6,296 nucleotides of DNA, taken from an uncultured Pseudomonadota bacterium. GTDB lineage: Bacteria; Pseudomonadota; Gammaproteobacteria; Burkholderiales; SG8-39. Each line of letters starts with the position of its first letter. Positions within the stretch are counted from its first letter, which is position 1. Shown one piece after another: positions 5,412 to 6,296 of the stretch. The translations under genes were made by a program, and so were the position numbers. Location of the stretch: positions 1 to 6,296 of the forward strand of contig CAIPGJ010000138.1 of the NCBI GenBank assembly GCA_903864555.1, written 5' to 3'. Below the pieces are notes generated by a model. That model was not told where the DNA came from. It worked only from the letters and a program-made list of their open reading frames with translations, and ran no database searches.

Positions 5412-6287
5412 ATGGCAGACGCACGCCGGCTGTCCCATGCACTGGGCGCAGCCATCACCGGAATCGATCTCACGCGGCCCTTGGCGTCGGAAGACCGCGC
5501 CTTTGTGATGCGCACCTGGCTGGACAATCAGATCGTCGTGTTCCCTGGCCAGAACCTGAGCGCACCACAACTGGCCGAGTTCGGGCGCACCTTCGGCGAG
5601 CTGGACACCCATCTGTCGGCCAAGGACTACATGCATCCTGACAGCCCTGCGGTGTACCTCATCACCAACCACAAGATGAACGGGCAACCCTCGCAGACAC
5701 GCGACACCGGGCGGCTATGGCACTCGGACCATTCCTTCACCACCAAACCGGACAAGTCCACCTTGCTCCACTGCATCGAGATGCCGGCGGTGGGCGGCAA
5801 CACCCTGTTCGCCAACATGCACATGGCCTACGAGGGGCTCTCGGCGACCCTGAAGCAGGTACTCGAGCCGCTGGAGGCCGTGCACAGCTTCGGCTACTAC
5901 GTACAGATCAATCCGCATGTGCAAAAGCGCAATCGCGAGCAGACACAGAAGCACATCGACGCCACCCCCCCGGTGGCCCATCCGATGGTGCGGGTGCACG
6001 AGGAGACCGGGCGCAAGGCACTGTACGTGAGCGAGGGCTACACCTCGCACATTGCCGGCATGACCCGCGAGGAAAGCCGGGGCCTGCTGGAACACCTGTT
6101 CCGGCATTCCACGCAGCCCGAATACACCTACCGCCACGCCTGGACCCCGGGCGACCTGCTGATGTGGGACAACCGCTCGGTGCTGCACCTCGCACCTGCG
6201 GATTACACCCACGAGCACACCCGCCACATGCACCGGGTGACCGTGCTGGGCTCACCCTGCGGGCGGGTGTGGGAGGATGCGGCCTGA
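5412..6287 (+). CDS. TauD/TfdA-family Fe(II)/2-oxoglutarate-dependent dioxygenase
   Basis: This 291-residue cytoplasmic oxygenase is expected to couple decarboxylation of 2-oxoglutarate to hydroxylation of an organic substrate. In relatives this releases sulfite from taurine (TauD) or opens the ether of 2,4-D-like compounds (TfdA). The metal-binding facial triad is present: H104 and D106 in LWHSDHSF, and H259 in MWDNRSVLHLAPADY. R275 in HMHRVTVLG matches the arginine that binds the 2-oxoglutarate carboxylate, and GGNTLFANMHMAYEGL (128-143) is the usual middle motif. The length is normal for the family. GGAGGAG (5399-5405) lies six bases before the ATG, a strong ribosome site. It begins 151 bases after gpmI, so it may share that transcript or have its own promoter. 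No sulfonate transporter is adjacent, so a taurine role is not supported and the substrate is unknown. Confidence 0.93.
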   Translation: MADARRLSHALGAAITGIDLTRPLASEDRAFVMRTWLDNQIVVFPGQNLSAPQLAEFGRTFGELDTHLSAKDYMHPDSPAVYLITNHKMNGQPSQTRDTGRLWHSDHSFTTKPDKSTLLHCIEMPAVGGNTLFANMHMAYEGLSATLKQVLEPLEAVHSFGYYVQINPHVQKRNREQTQKHIDATPPVAHPMVRVHEETGRKALYVSEGYTSHIAGMTREESRGLLEHLFRHSTQPEYTYRHAWTPGDLLMWDNRSVLHLAPADYTHEHTRHMHRVTVLGSPCGRVWEDAA

Positions 6288-6296
6288 GGCTGGAGC

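Overview
This window looks like chromosomal DNA from a high-GC proteobacterium, most plausibly a beta- or gammaproteobacterium. The evidence is the strong G/C bias at third codon positions, AGGA/GGAGG-type ribosome binding sites, a proteobacterial-style MetG C-terminus, and a dispersed palindromic repeat. No finer taxonomic call is supported. Every gene I accept reads on the + strand.

Layout. (1) Positions 1-156 hold the last 51 codons of metG, methionyl-tRNA synthetase, followed by a small hairpin that may be its terminator. (2) Positions 157-784 are a 628-base gene-free stretch. Its core (236-504) is an inverted-repeat element: two arms of about 70 bases share a perfect 26-base outer segment and face each other across about 126 bases that carry no transposase. 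It resembles a non-autonomous MITE-like or REP-pair-like element. (3) Positions 785-3409 hold a likely operon: a SulP-family anion transporter with a C-terminal STAS domain, an unrecognised four-helix membrane protein starting 23 bases later, and an acylphosphatase. (4) Positions 3410-3610 are intergenic and contain a conspicuous AT-rich island with nested inverted repeats, probably the control region of the next gene. (5) Positions 3611-5260 encode a cofactor-independent phosphoglycerate mutase (gpmI) of the long, plant-like sequence type, with all expected catalytic and metal-binding residues. (6) Positions 5412-6287 encode a TauD/TfdA-family Fe(II)/2-oxoglutarate dioxygenase, preceded by a 151-base leader with an anti-Shine-Dalgarno CCTCC.

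How the genes fit together. Most are housekeeping or general metabolic genes: translation, glycolysis/gluconeogenesis, anion uptake and acyl-phosphate hydrolysis. SulP uptake and a TauD-like enzyme could both touch sulfur metabolism, but the substrates cannot be read from sequence and the two genes are separated by gpmI. I found no phage genes, CRISPR array, toxin-antitoxin pair, defence genes, or rRNA/tRNA genes, and no clear new multi-gene system. The points most worth a second look are the inverted-repeat element, the uncharacterised membrane protein paired with SulP, the AT-rich island before gpmI, and the plant-like type of GpmI.
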